The translations under genes were made by a program, and so were the position numbers. 26,532 nt of DNA from Pollutimonas sp036675955 (lineage in GTDB: Bacteria; Pseudomonadota; Gammaproteobacteria; Burkholderiales; Burkholderiaceae_B), in assembly GCA_036675955.1 (NCBI GenBank), contig JAKFDW010000239.1:1-26532 (forward strand), read 5' to 3'. The notes under the pieces were generated by a model, which was not told the DNA's origin, ran no database searches, and saw only the letters and a list, made by a program, of their open reading frames with translations. Below are positions 15,063 to 23,153 of the stretch, in pieces. The stretch's first letter is position 1; each line of letters starts with the position of its first letter.

Positions 15063-15821
15063 ATGCGCATACTGGTGTCCAACGATGATGGCTACACCGC
15101 CCCAGGCCTCGAAGCCCTGGTGCAGGCCTTGAAAGGGCTGGGCGATTTAACCGTTGTGGCCCCCGAGACCAATTGCAGCGGGTCATCCAATTCGCTTACC
15201 CTTAACAGGCCCATGTCAGTGCGGCAGGCGGCCAACGGCTTTTATTATGTGAACGGCACGCCGTCCGATTGCGTGCACATCGCCCTGACCGGTCTGCTGG
15301 ACTTTCGCCCCGACCTGGTTGTATCCGGCATCAATAATGGCGCCAATATGGGTGACGATACACTGTATTCGGGCACAGTGGCGGCCGCGACCGAGGGTTA
15401 TCTTTTCGGCATTCCGGCCATCGCTTTTTCCCTGGTCGAAAAAGGGTGGGAACATCTCGACAGCGCGGCGCGGGTTGCGCGCCGCATCGTTGAACAACAA
15501 ACGGCGACACCGCTGGCGGGCAATATCCTGCTCAATGTGAATATTCCCTGCGTGCCCTACGAGGCCATACGGGAAGTTCGCGTTACACGCCTCGGTAAAC
15601 GTCATCCGTCCGAGCCTGTCGTTAAAAGCAGTACGCCCTATGGCGACCCGGTGTACTGGATAGGGCCGGTCGGCCGGGTGTCCGACTCGGCCACGGACAC
15701 CGACTTCGGCGCCATCGAACAGCATGCGGTGTCCGTAACCCCATTGCGGCTAGACCTTACGCATTACGAACAATTGTCATTAGTCAGGGATTGGGCGGTG
15801 CCACTATGCGAAAACCAGTAG
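15063..15821 (+). CDS. surE: 5'/3'-nucleotidase SurE
   Basis: SurE is a metal-dependent nucleoside monophosphatase and exopolyphosphatase linked to stationary-phase survival. The 252-residue product has the complete active site: SNDDG with Asp8 and Asp9, PETNCSGSSNSLT with Ser39, and VSGINNGANMGDDTLYSGTV with Asn91 as the fourth metal ligand. Length is normal for the family. The start follows a strong GGAAGGG site. The gene heads an operon: its last 16 bases overlap pcm, and nlpD and an exonuclease follow. This is the conserved surE-pcm-nlpD block that in many proteobacteria leads into rpoS, which is missing here. Confidence 0.97.
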   Translation: MRILVSNDDGYTAPGLEALVQALKGLGDLTVVAPETNCSGSSNSLTLNRPMSVRQAANGFYYVNGTPSDCVHIALTGLLDFRPDLVVSGINNGANMGDDTLYSGTVAAATEGYLFGIPAIAFSLVEKGWEHLDSAARVARRIVEQQTATPLAGNILLNVNIPCVPYEAIREVRVTRLGKRHPSEPVVKSSTPYGDPVYWIGPVGRVSDSATDTDFGAIEQHAVSVTPLRLDLTHYEQLSLVRDWAVPLCENQ

Positions 15822-16621
15822 TGCCGTTTCCCTTGGCCAACGGCACCACCAACCGTTTCGGACGCTCCAGCCTTGGTGGCGGCCTGTCCACCGCCAACAG
15901 CAATACGCGAGTGTTCGCCCAGGGGCGTACGGCGCCCATTGTTCCGGTGCTACGCCATTCGCCGGTCAGTCCCAATCTGGGTTTGAACTCCGAAAGGTCG
16001 CGTGGCATGATGATTCAGCGCCTGCGCAATCAGGGTATCCAGGATGATCGCGTGCTGGACGCCATGATGTCGGTGCCGCGGCACTTGTTCGTCGATGAGG
16101 GTCTGGCCAGCCGCGCCTACGAAGACGCGGCCTTGCCGATAGGCCATGGGCAGACCATCTCGCAGCCCTGGGTGGTCGCGCGCATGATTTCCGTGATGTG
16201 CGAGAACCGTGTTCCGGTTAAAGTGTTGGAAGTCGGCGCCGGTTGCGGCTATCAGGCAGCGGTGCTCGCACATTTCGTCAAGGAAGTGCACACCATCGAG
16301 CGGATTCGCGGCTTGTACGAACTGGCGCGCGATCATCTCAGGGCGCTCAAGCTCATAAGCCGTGTTCGTCTGGTGTTCGGAGACGGCATGGCAGGATTAC
16401 CCGGCACAGCGCCGTTCGATGCCATCATCATCGCTGCCGCCGGTATTAGAATTCCCCAGGCACTGTTGGAACAGTTGGCCATTGGGGGCCGATTAATTGC
16501 CCCGGAAGGGTCGACAGCGCAGCGTTTGATTCTCATAGAACGCACGGGAGCCTCGACATGGCGCCGTGACGAACTTGAATCCGTTCGCTTTGTCCCGCTA
16601 CGGGCAGGAACACAGTCTTAA
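15806..16621 (+). CDS. pcm: protein-L-isoaspartate O-methyltransferase with N-terminal extension
   Basis: Pcm methylates L-isoaspartyl residues in aged proteins, starting their repair. The catalytic domain begins near residue 68 (MMIQRLRNQGIQDDRVLDAM) and includes VPRHLFVDEG, the substrate motif IGHGQTISQPWVVARM, and the SAM-binding VLEVGAGCGYQAAVLA. Relative to the E. coli enzyme (about 208 residues) this 271-residue product carries roughly 65 extra residues rich in Ser, Asn, Arg and Pro, probably disordered. Long Pcm extensions are known in Burkholderiales. ATG at 16007, with AAAGG upstream, would give a classical-length protein and may be an alternative start; a TTG at 15791 is also in frame. 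I prefer 15806 because it couples translation to surE through a 16-base overlap. Confidence 0.93.
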   Translation: MRKPVVPFPLANGTTNRFGRSSLGGGLSTANSNTRVFAQGRTAPIVPVLRHSPVSPNLGLNSERSRGMMIQRLRNQGIQDDRVLDAMMSVPRHLFVDEGLASRAYEDAALPIGHGQTISQPWVVARMISVMCENRVPVKVLEVGAGCGYQAAVLAHFVKEVHTIERIRGLYELARDHLRALKLISRVRLVFGDGMAGLPGTAPFDAIIIAAAGIRIPQALLEQLAIGGRLIAPEGSTAQRLILIERTGASTWRRDELESVRFVPLRAGTQS

Positions 16622-16638
16622 GCTTCCAGGAGAGCTAT

Positions 16639-17424
16639 ATGCATGCAGGGACGTTACGTTCTACCGCTCTGACAACTGATTACCGGAAACCCGCAACTCG
16701 TTATCTGGTCATTGCCGCCGTGGTTGCCACGACCATTCTGGCCGGATGTGCGTCTCGCAGTACCAAGGCACCCGTCACCGACATGTCGGCCGCGCCTGTT
16801 GCTCCGGCAACGGGCGGCACTTATGTCGTGCGTCCGGGCGACACGCTGTACAAGATCGCCCAGGCCAACGGGATGGAGATTGCAACCCTTACACGCTTGA
16901 ACAACATCACCGACCCCAGTCAGTTGCGGGTCGGGCAAGTGTTGCGTCTGGACGAGTCCGGGCCTGCGCCGGCACCCGTCGCCAGCACTGCCAAGCCGGT
17001 ACCGGTTACGCCTGTCAAACCGGCCGAACCAGTGGCTGCGCCTCGGGCCAGCGATGCGGCGGTCATCAATTGGGGGTGGCCAGCGTCGGGCAAAATCATC
17101 CAGAGCTTCAACGCCAACACAAAAGGCATCGATATCTCCGGCGCGGTAGGCGAGCCGGTCCATGCGGCCGCCGACGGAAAAGTCATGTACGCGGGCAATG
17201 GCGTGCGGGGCTTGGGCAACTTGATACTGCTGGGTCACTCCAATGGCTTCATCACGGCTTATGCCCATAATCAATCGCTGCTGGTCAAGACCGGAGAGCA
17301 AATCAAGAAGGGCGCCAAAATCGCCGCAATAGGCCAGACCGATACAACGTCGCCGCGCCTGCACTTCGAAATCCGCCGTCGCGGCACACCTGTCGACCCC
17401 ATGTCTTACTTGCCCGCTCGATGA
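16639..17424 (+). CDS. nlpD: NlpD-like LysM/M23 lipoprotein, amidase activator
   Basis: An envelope lipoprotein of 261 residues. A hydrophobic signal segment ends in the lipobox ILAGC, so Cys37 would be lipidated. A LysM murein-binding domain follows (YVVRPGDTLYKIAQANGM through QLRVGQVLRL), then a Pro/Ala/Val-rich linker and a C-terminal M23 (LytM) domain. The M23 zinc site is degenerate: the usual first His is replaced in KGIDISG, and only one His is left in RLHFEIR. This is typical of NlpD, which activates the cell-division amidase AmiC rather than cutting murein itself. AGGAG lies upstream of the ATG, 17 bases after pcm. The stop overlaps the exonuclease start (ATGA). Confidence 0.93.
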   Translation: MHAGTLRSTALTTDYRKPATRYLVIAAVVATTILAGCASRSTKAPVTDMSAAPVAPATGGTYVVRPGDTLYKIAQANGMEIATLTRLNNITDPSQLRVGQVLRLDESGPAPAPVASTAKPVPVTPVKPAEPVAAPRASDAAVINWGWPASGKIIQSFNANTKGIDISGAVGEPVHAAADGKVMYAGNGVRGLGNLILLGHSNGFITAYAHNQSLLVKTGEQIKKGAKIAAIGQTDTTSPRLHFEIRRRGTPVDPMSYLPAR

Positions 17425-18206
17425 TACCCACCCTGGTCTTCGATCTCGAGACAATTCCCGACGCAGCCGGCCTGCGTCGTTTGAATCCGCATTGGGATAC
17501 TGAACTCACCGACACGCAGGTCATCGAGATGGCCTTGGCTGCGCGAAGGGAATCGCACGGCACCGACTTTTTGCCTTTGCACCTGCATAAGGTAGCCGTG
17601 ATCGGCTGCGTATTCCGCGACGACCAGGGATTCCGCGTAAAAACACTGGGCAAGGCCGACGACACTGAAGACGTCTTGCTTGCGGGTTTCTTCAAGACCA
17701 TAGAACGCTATACGCCGCGCCTGATCAGCTGGAACGGCTCCGGCTTTGATTTGCCGGTATTGCACTACCGCAGCCTGATCAACGCAGTGCCTGCTCCCCG
17801 TTACTGGGACATGGGCGAAGACGACCGCGATTTCAAGTACAACAATTACATCAGCCGCTATCACAGCCGGCACATCGACCTGATGGATCTATTGGCCAAA
17901 TATAACGGCCGCGCCAATGCTCCGCTGGATGATCTGGCCAAGCTCTGCGGGTTTCCGGGCAAGCTGGGCATGGATGGCAGCCAGGTATGGCAGGCATGGG
18001 CCAACGGCAAGGCCGATGAAGTGCGTGCCTATTGCGAAACAGACGTGGTCAATACCTGGCTGGTGTATTGCCGGTTCCGCTTCCTGAAAGGCGAGCTCGA
18101 CCGCGCATCCTACGATGCCGAAGTGCAGTTGGTGCGCGACACCTTGCAGGGCAGTGACGCAGCGCACTGGAAGGAATATTTGCAGGCCTGGAACAGTCCG
18201 GTCTGA
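17421..18206 (+). CDS. PolB-like 3'-5' exonuclease (DEDDy)
   Basis: A 261-residue predicted 3'-5' exonuclease with the DNA polymerase B-type proofreading fold but no polymerase domain. The acidic DEDDy residues are identifiable: Exo I FDLETIP with Asp8 and Glu10, Exo II SWNGSGFDLPVL with Asp110, and Exo III YCETD with Tyr204 and Asp208. It should act on single-stranded nucleic acid ends in the cytosol; the biological substrate is unknown. The ATG overlaps the nlpD stop by 4 bases, so it is translationally coupled to the surE-pcm-nlpD operon. It occupies the place where rpoS normally sits. Confidence 0.88.
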   Translation: MIPTLVFDLETIPDAAGLRRLNPHWDTELTDTQVIEMALAARRESHGTDFLPLHLHKVAVIGCVFRDDQGFRVKTLGKADDTEDVLLAGFFKTIERYTPRLISWNGSGFDLPVLHYRSLINAVPAPRYWDMGEDDRDFKYNNYISRYHSRHIDLMDLLAKYNGRANAPLDDLAKLCGFPGKLGMDGSQVWQAWANGKADEVRAYCETDVVNTWLVYCRFRFLKGELDRASYDAEVQLVRDTLQGSDAAHWKEYLQAWNSPV

Positions 18207-18300
18207 AGCCGACTGAAAAGCCTGCGTTTTTGCTGAAACAGATCAGTAACGGCTTCGGTTGCACAATGGGTTCTCCTCACCAAACAAAGGAAACCTCATC

Positions 18301-18954
18301 ATGCAACGCACACTATCTTCTGTGTCCATCAAGCTCGCCACCGTGACTGCGGCGTTGGCGCTATGCGGAGCGGCATATGCGGCCACCGGTGATTCCTCAT
18401 CGGCGCCGGTCACGGCAGCGGCCGCCGCGGCACAGGCAGCCGCGACTGCGGCGCCGGAACAAGCATCCGGCCAACATTACAAGCACGGCCGCCATCACAA
18501 GTCCATGCACGGTCATCACATGCGCGATGCAGCGCTCGTGGTGCCAGGCTACGGGCCATTGCGCGCCAAGTTTGTTGAATCGCTTGCCCTCACCGATACG
18601 CAAGCCAAGCTGGTCAAGGAAGCCCAGGCCGAGCAGAAAGAAGCACGCAGCGCGCGCCGCGACGCCATGAAGGCCGGGAAGAACGAACGGATGGAACAAA
18701 TCAAGAGTGGCAAGCTGGATCCCAAGGCGGCGTTGAAGCAGGCTGAAAAGGCGCACGATCAAGTCCGCGAGGAACGCAGCAAGCTCAATGAAAAATGGCT
18801 GGCCGTCTGGGACGCGCTGGATGAATCCCAGCAGAACAAGATTGCTGTCCATTTGAATGAGCGCGCGGAGAAATTCGCCAAGCGTGCCGAAAAGCATGCG
18901 GAAAAACACGGTGACCGCGGCGCCGCGACCGCACCGGCGAAAATCGCTTCATAG
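18301..18954 (+). CDS. Spy/CpxP-like periplasmic LTXXQ protein with His-rich segment
   Basis: A 217-residue secreted protein. A Sec signal peptide ends around CGAAYA/ATG (about residue 30), followed by an Ala-rich spacer. Residues 58-75 hold seven histidines (QHYKHGRHHKSMHGHHMR), suggesting metal binding. The rest is strongly helical and charged and carries two copies of the LTXXQ-type motif: LTDTQ at 97-101 and LDESQ at 173-177. This is the hallmark of the Spy/CpxP family of ATP-independent periplasmic chaperones and stress sensors. Identity with a characterised member cannot be claimed. AAAGGAAA precedes the ATG at 18301; an in-frame ATG at 18259 would spoil the signal peptide. It is 94 bases after the exonuclease, so it may be separately transcribed. 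Confidence 0.82.
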   Translation: MQRTLSSVSIKLATVTAALALCGAAYAATGDSSSAPVTAAAAAAQAAATAAPEQASGQHYKHGRHHKSMHGHHMRDAALVVPGYGPLRAKFVESLALTDTQAKLVKEAQAEQKEARSARRDAMKAGKNERMEQIKSGKLDPKAALKQAEKAHDQVREERSKLNEKWLAVWDALDESQQNKIAVHLNERAEKFAKRAEKHAEKHGDRGAATAPAKIAS

Positions 18955-19040
18955 GTGGAGGGCGGGCTGGCAAGCTCGCGGCTCGACTTACTGTCGCGGG
19001 GATGTCAAAATTCGGGCCTGTCTCCTTGGATTTCCGAATA

Positions 19041-20357
19041 ATGACGTTAGAAGTTTTTGATATAGAGTCTCTTGACCTCGAGGCGCGCGGTGTTGCGCGT
19101 CGCGAGGGCAAGGTCGTCTTTGTGGAGGGCGCATTGCCCGGCGAAAGGGTTGTGGCCCGTATTGCCAAGCGCAAGGCGTCTTTCGATACCGCCCGACTCG
19201 AGCAGGTAATCAAGCCATCCTCGCAACGGATCAAGCCCGGATGCCCGCATTTCGGCATGTGCGGCGGCTGCGCCATGCAGCACCTCGATGCGTCGGCGCA
19301 GGTGGCCATCAAGCAACGCGTACTGGAAGATACGCTCTGGCATATAGGTCGCGTCCGTCCGGCTACGGTGCTGCCGCCCATGCATGGTCCCACATGGGGC
19401 TACCGCTATCGGGCCCGTTTGTCGGTGCGCGCAGTGCGCAAGAAGGGCACGGTTCTGGTTGGATTTCGGGAGCGTCGCGGCAGTTATGTGGCCGACATCG
19501 GCGTATGCCGGGTGCTGCCCCCGCACGTGTCCAATATGCTGCTGCCCTTGCGCGCGCTGGTGGGCGCCTTCGCACAGCCCGATCGCATACCCCAAATCGA
19601 GGTGGCCGTTGGCGACCAGACCACGGTCTTGCTGCTGCGTCACATGGAAACGCTGACGGATAACGATATCGCCTTATTGCGCGAGTTTGGCCAGAAGCAT
19701 AATGTGACCTGGTGGCTGCAGCCCAAGGGCCCCGAGACAGTGCATCCGCTGAATCCCGGCGATGCCGACAAGCTGGCCTACACCTTGCCTGAATTCGGCT
19801 TGCGCATGCCATATCGCCCCACCGATTTCACGCAGGTCAATCACGCGATCAATCGGGTATTAATTTCCAAGGCACTTACCCTGCTGGACGTCCGGGCTTC
19901 GGATCGCGTCGCCGACCTCTTCTGCGGACTGGGTAATTTCACGCTTCCGTTGGCGACCCGGGCCGGCAGCGTGGTGGGTATAGAGGGCAGCGCAGCGCTC
20001 ACGGAAAGGGCTCTCCAGGCGGCTCGCGACCATAGGCTGGACGATCGCACCAGTTTTGCCACCTTGAATTTGTTCGAGGTCGATGTGCAGTGGTTGCGCG
20101 ACCTTGGTCGTTTCGATCGCATCCTTATCGATCCACCGCGGGAAGGCGCGGAAGCCGTGGCGCGTGCGCTGGCCGCGCTGACGCCGGCCGAGCGCCCGAA
20201 ACGCATTGTGTATGTTTCCTGCAGTCCCGCTACCCTGGCGCGCGATGCCGGGATACTGACGCATGAAGGAGGCTACAAGCTGCTAAGCGCCGGCGTCGTC
20301 AACATGTTTCCACATACAGGCCATGTGGAATCCATTGCCGTGTTCGACGCCGGCTGA
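19041..20357 (+). CDS. rlmD: 23S rRNA (uracil-1939-C5)-methyltransferase RlmD
   Basis: RlmD methylates U1939 of 23S rRNA using SAM and carries a 4Fe-4S cluster. The 438-residue product has an N-terminal TRAM domain (about 1-60), then the cluster ligands Cys68, Cys74 and Cys77 (CPHFGMCGGC) with Cys156 as the fourth. The C-terminal methyltransferase domain has the SAM motif VADLFCGLGNFTLPLA, the IDPPREGA loop and the nucleophile Cys394 in YVSCSPATLARD. The ATG at 19041 gives a normal N-terminus (MTLEVFDIESLDLEARG); one at 19002 would add 13 residues. It converges on argH, with only 5 bases between stop codons. rlmD next to the nlpD block fits Burkholderiales gene order. Confidence 0.95.
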   Translation: MTLEVFDIESLDLEARGVARREGKVVFVEGALPGERVVARIAKRKASFDTARLEQVIKPSSQRIKPGCPHFGMCGGCAMQHLDASAQVAIKQRVLEDTLWHIGRVRPATVLPPMHGPTWGYRYRARLSVRAVRKKGTVLVGFRERRGSYVADIGVCRVLPPHVSNMLLPLRALVGAFAQPDRIPQIEVAVGDQTTVLLLRHMETLTDNDIALLREFGQKHNVTWWLQPKGPETVHPLNPGDADKLAYTLPEFGLRMPYRPTDFTQVNHAINRVLISKALTLLDVRASDRVADLFCGLGNFTLPLATRAGSVVGIEGSAALTERALQAARDHRLDDRTSFATLNLFEVDVQWLRDLGRFDRILIDPPREGAEAVARALAALTPAERPKRIVYVSCSPATLARDAGILTHEGGYKLLSAGVVNMFPHTGHVESIAVFDAG

Positions 20358-20362
20358 CGCAT

Positions 20363-21790
20363 TTACTGGCCGACAGGAAGCTCGGCCAGAATACGCTCGG
20401 CTTCTTCCTTGACGCGTGCGGGCGCCGTGCCGCCGATATGGCTGCGTGCGGCGACGGAGCCCTCTAGTGTCAGCACACCGTAGATATCCTGTTCGATGAG
20501 GGCATGGAAGCCTTGCAGGTCAGCCAGAGGCAAATCGGCCAGGTCGCAGCCGCGCTGTTCGCATTCGCGCACCGCGTGTGCCACGGTTTCGTGCGCATCG
20601 CGAAAGGGTACGCCTTTCTTGACCAGGTAGTCGGCCAGGTCGGTGGCGGTGGCGAAACCCTGCAGCGCCGCGGCGCGCATTGCGTCGGCCTTGACCCGTA
20701 TGCCGCCGACCATATCGACAAATATCGTCAGTGTGTCGCGTATGGTGTCGGCCGAGTCGAACAGGCCTTCTTTGTCTTCCTGATTGTCTTTGTTATAGGC
20801 CAGCGGCTGGCCTTTCATAAGCGTTAGCAGGGCGACAAGGTGGCCGTTCACACGGCCGGTTTTTCCGCGAGCAAGTTCGGGGACGTCGGGGTTTTTCTTT
20901 TGCGGCATGATGGAACTGCCGGTGCAGAAGCGGTCGGCCAGGTCGATGAAGCCGACGCGCGGGCTCATCCACAAGACCAGCTCTTCGGAAAGCCGCGAGA
21001 TGTGCGTCATGATGAGCGCGGCGGCCGCGCAGAATTCGATGGCGAAGTCGCGGTCGGACACGGCGTCGAGGGAATTGCGGCATACGCCGTCAAAGCCCAG
21101 CGTCCGTGCGACACGTTCGCGGTCGATAGGATAGGAAGTGCCGGCCAGTGCGGCGGCGCCCAGCGGAAGGCGATTCACACGCTTGCGGCAATCGGCCAGC
21201 CGTTCGGCATCGCGGCCAAACATCTCGGCATAGGCCAGAAGGTGATGGCCGAAGGTTACGGGTTGCGCGACCTGCAGATGAGTGAAGCCCGGCAGAATGG
21301 TGTCGGTGTGTTCGAGGGCAAGTGTGGCGAGCCTTTGGCGCAATTGATGAAGCAGGCCGATGGCGATGTCTATTTCGTTGCGTACCCAAAGCCGGATGTC
21401 GGTCGCCACTTGGTCGTTGCGCGAACGGCCCGTGTGCAGCCGCTTGCCGGCATCGCCGATGAGTTCGACCAGGCGCTTTTCGATGTTGAGGTGTACGTCT
21501 TCGAGGTCGATGGACCACGAGAAGCGGCCCGCATGGATTTCTTCCAGGATCAGCGCCATGCCCCGTTCGATGGCTGCCTTGTCGTCGGCACTGATGATGT
21601 CTATGGATGCAAGCATGTCGGCGTGCGCCAGGGACCCCTGGATGTCGAAATCGGCCATGCGCTGGTCGAAGTTGACCGACGCGGTATAGCGCTTGACGAG
21701 GTCGGAGACGGGTTCGGAAAAACGCGCGGACCAGGCCTGAGCCTTGTTTGCAAACTGGTTTTGCTGCGGTGATGAGTTGTTTTTTGACAT
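20363..21790 (-). CDS. argH: argininosuccinate lyase
   Basis: ArgH splits argininosuccinate into arginine and fumarate, the last step of arginine synthesis, as a cytosolic homotetramer. The 475-residue protein belongs to the fumarase/aspartase superfamily. HTGRSRNDQ lies at 119-127, His171 in TILPGFTHLQ and the signature GSSIMPQKKNPD at 291-302 with the catalytic Ser293. Length is normal apart from a slightly longer polar N-terminus. No other arg gene is nearby. The start has no Shine-Dalgarno sequence; a perfect TATAAT on the minus strand sits 9 bases before the ATG. Confidence 0.97.
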   Translation of the reverse strand: MSKNNSSPQQNQFANKAQAWSARFSEPVSDLVKRYTASVNFDQRMADFDIQGSLAHADMLASIDIISADDKAAIERGMALILEEIHAGRFSWSIDLEDVHLNIEKRLVELIGDAGKRLHTGRSRNDQVATDIRLWVRNEIDIAIGLLHQLRQRLATLALEHTDTILPGFTHLQVAQPVTFGHHLLAYAEMFGRDAERLADCRKRVNRLPLGAAALAGTSYPIDRERVARTLGFDGVCRNSLDAVSDRDFAIEFCAAAALIMTHISRLSEELVLWMSPRVGFIDLADRFCTGSSIMPQKKNPDVPELARGKTGRVNGHLVALLTLMKGQPLAYNKDNQEDKEGLFDSADTIRDTLTIFVDMVGGIRVKADAMRAAALQGFATATDLADYLVKKGVPFRDAHETVAHAVRECEQRGCDLADLPLADLQGFHALIEQDIYGVLTLEGSVAARSHIGGTAPARVKEEAERILAELPVGQ

Positions 21791-21861
21791 AGTGCGGTGA
21801 TTATAAGGGAAGGGCGTCTACGGTATATTAGTGGGCTTTCCAGCTTATCAATGTACGAGGT
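21791..21861. promoter_or_regulatory. divergent argH / ybdG promoter region
   Basis: A 71-base intergenic region. On the minus strand the consensus -10 TATAAT (complement at 21800-21805) lies 9 bases before the argH ATG. On the plus strand TATATT at 21824-21829 is a -10 candidate for ybdG, and a -35 at the usual spacing would fall on 21801-21806, on top of the argH -10. The two promoters would then compete for polymerase. Confidence 0.45.
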
Positions 21862-23127
21862 ATGGCGCAGGCGATGCAAGACAACAATGCCCTGGTTCAA
21901 TGGGTGGACAATAACTGGCTGAGCAGCCACATGCCCGATGCGCTGTGGGCACAGATCGCCCTGGGCTTGCTGGTGCTGGCGTTCCTCGTTGTCGTTACCG
22001 GGTGGATCATGAGCAGCGTGCTGGCCACGGTCGCCCGGCGCATGCTCTCGGCCATCGGCCACGATGACTGGTCCCGCGCGCTGGCGCGTCGGCGCGTGTT
22101 TCGTCGACTCAGCTATGCCGTTCCCCTGCTGGTCATCATGGGCAATATCGGCGTGCTGCCTGTCGACGAAAAATACGGCGGAATTCTGGCACGCGTTTTC
22201 CTGTCCGCCGGCCTGGTGTTTTTTTTCCTGGCCATCAACGGCGCCCTTACGGCATGGCAAGACATCTATGCCTCCAGCGCCAGGGCACAGACCCGCTCCA
22301 TAAAAGGTTACCTCGAACTCGGCAAGATCGTGTTCTGGGCCATATGCGTGATCCTCATCATATCAATCATGGTCAACCGCTCGCCGTTATTGATGCTTTC
22401 GGGGCTTGGCGCACTGTCGGCGGTACTGCTGCTCGTGTTCAAGGACACGCTCTTGTCGCTGGTTGCCAGCACGCAGATGACATCGAACGATATGCTGCGC
22501 ATCGGCGACTGGATCGAAATGCCGCAGGCCGGCGCCGATGGCTTTGTCATCGACATGGCGCTGCACACGGTAAAGGTGCAGAACTGGGACAAGACTGTCA
22601 CCACCATACCGACCTACAAACTATTCTCGGAAAGCTACCGCAACTGGCGTTACATGTTCGAATCGGGTGGCCGGCGCATCAAGCGTACATTGCGCATCGA
22701 TGCGAGCACCGTACGGTTCCTGCGTGAAGACGAGATCGTGGCGTTGCGGCGCTTTGCCTTGCTGCGCGACTATCTGGACGGCAAGCAGGACGAGCTTGAA
22801 CAAAGCAACCGGGCGCTGGGCCCATTGGCCGACCTGGAAGTGAACCGGCGCCGCCTGACCAACCTCGGTACGTTTCGAGCCTATGGGCTGGCCTACCTGA
22901 GGCAGCAGCCCGAGGTGCGCCAGGACATGATGATGCTGGTGCGCATGATGGAGCCCGAATCCGAGGGCATACCGGTGGAGGTTTACTGCTTTGCCAATAA
23001 CACTGCCTGGGTCGAGTATGAGCGTATTCAAGGCAATATTTTCGACCACCTCGTGGCGATACTTCCCGAGATGTCGTTGCGGCTGTATCAGGCCCCGGCA
23101 GGCAGCGACTTCGCCAACATGCGATAA
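21862..23127 (+). CDS. ybdG: mechanosensitive ion channel YbdG-like (MscM family)
   Basis: A 421-residue inner-membrane protein of the MscS superfamily, aligning by eye with E. coli YbdG over its length. It has about five N-terminal hydrophobic segments, the pore-lining helix and following motif (LSGLGALSAVLLLVFKDTLL), then the beta-domain with NDMLRIGDWIEMPQAGADGF, TVKVQNWDKTVTTIPTYKL and the YbdG-specific soluble C-terminal region (SGGRRIKRTLRID, LTNLGTFRAYGLAYLR). It would release solutes on hypo-osmotic shock. The start could be ATG 21862 or ATG 21874; the second gives MQD as in E. coli YbdG, and its GAGG lies 13 bases upstream. Only 26 bases separate it from glnB, with no terminator, so read-through is likely. 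Confidence 0.92.
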   Translation: MAQAMQDNNALVQWVDNNWLSSHMPDALWAQIALGLLVLAFLVVVTGWIMSSVLATVARRMLSAIGHDDWSRALARRRVFRRLSYAVPLLVIMGNIGVLPVDEKYGGILARVFLSAGLVFFFLAINGALTAWQDIYASSARAQTRSIKGYLELGKIVFWAICVILIISIMVNRSPLLMLSGLGALSAVLLLVFKDTLLSLVASTQMTSNDMLRIGDWIEMPQAGADGFVIDMALHTVKVQNWDKTVTTIPTYKLFSESYRNWRYMFESGGRRIKRTLRIDASTVRFLREDEIVALRRFALLRDYLDGKQDELEQSNRALGPLADLEVNRRRLTNLGTFRAYGLAYLRQQPEVRQDMMMLVRMMEPESEGIPVEVYCFANNTAWVEYERIQGNIFDHLVAILPEMSLRLYQAPAGSDFANMR

Positions 23128-23153
23128 TTTTTTCTTTAAAGCGGAGCCATCCT

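Noticed and set aside
18205..18256. GAAGCCG / CGGCTTC inverted repeat after the exonuclease gene as a terminator
   Set aside because: The arms are 7 bases and the intervening loop is 38 bases, with no T-run after the right arm. The stability is too low to support a call.
20840..21772. 310-codon open frame on the plus strand
   Set aside because: It is antisense to argH, whose catalytic signature is intact. The frame arises from codon bias.
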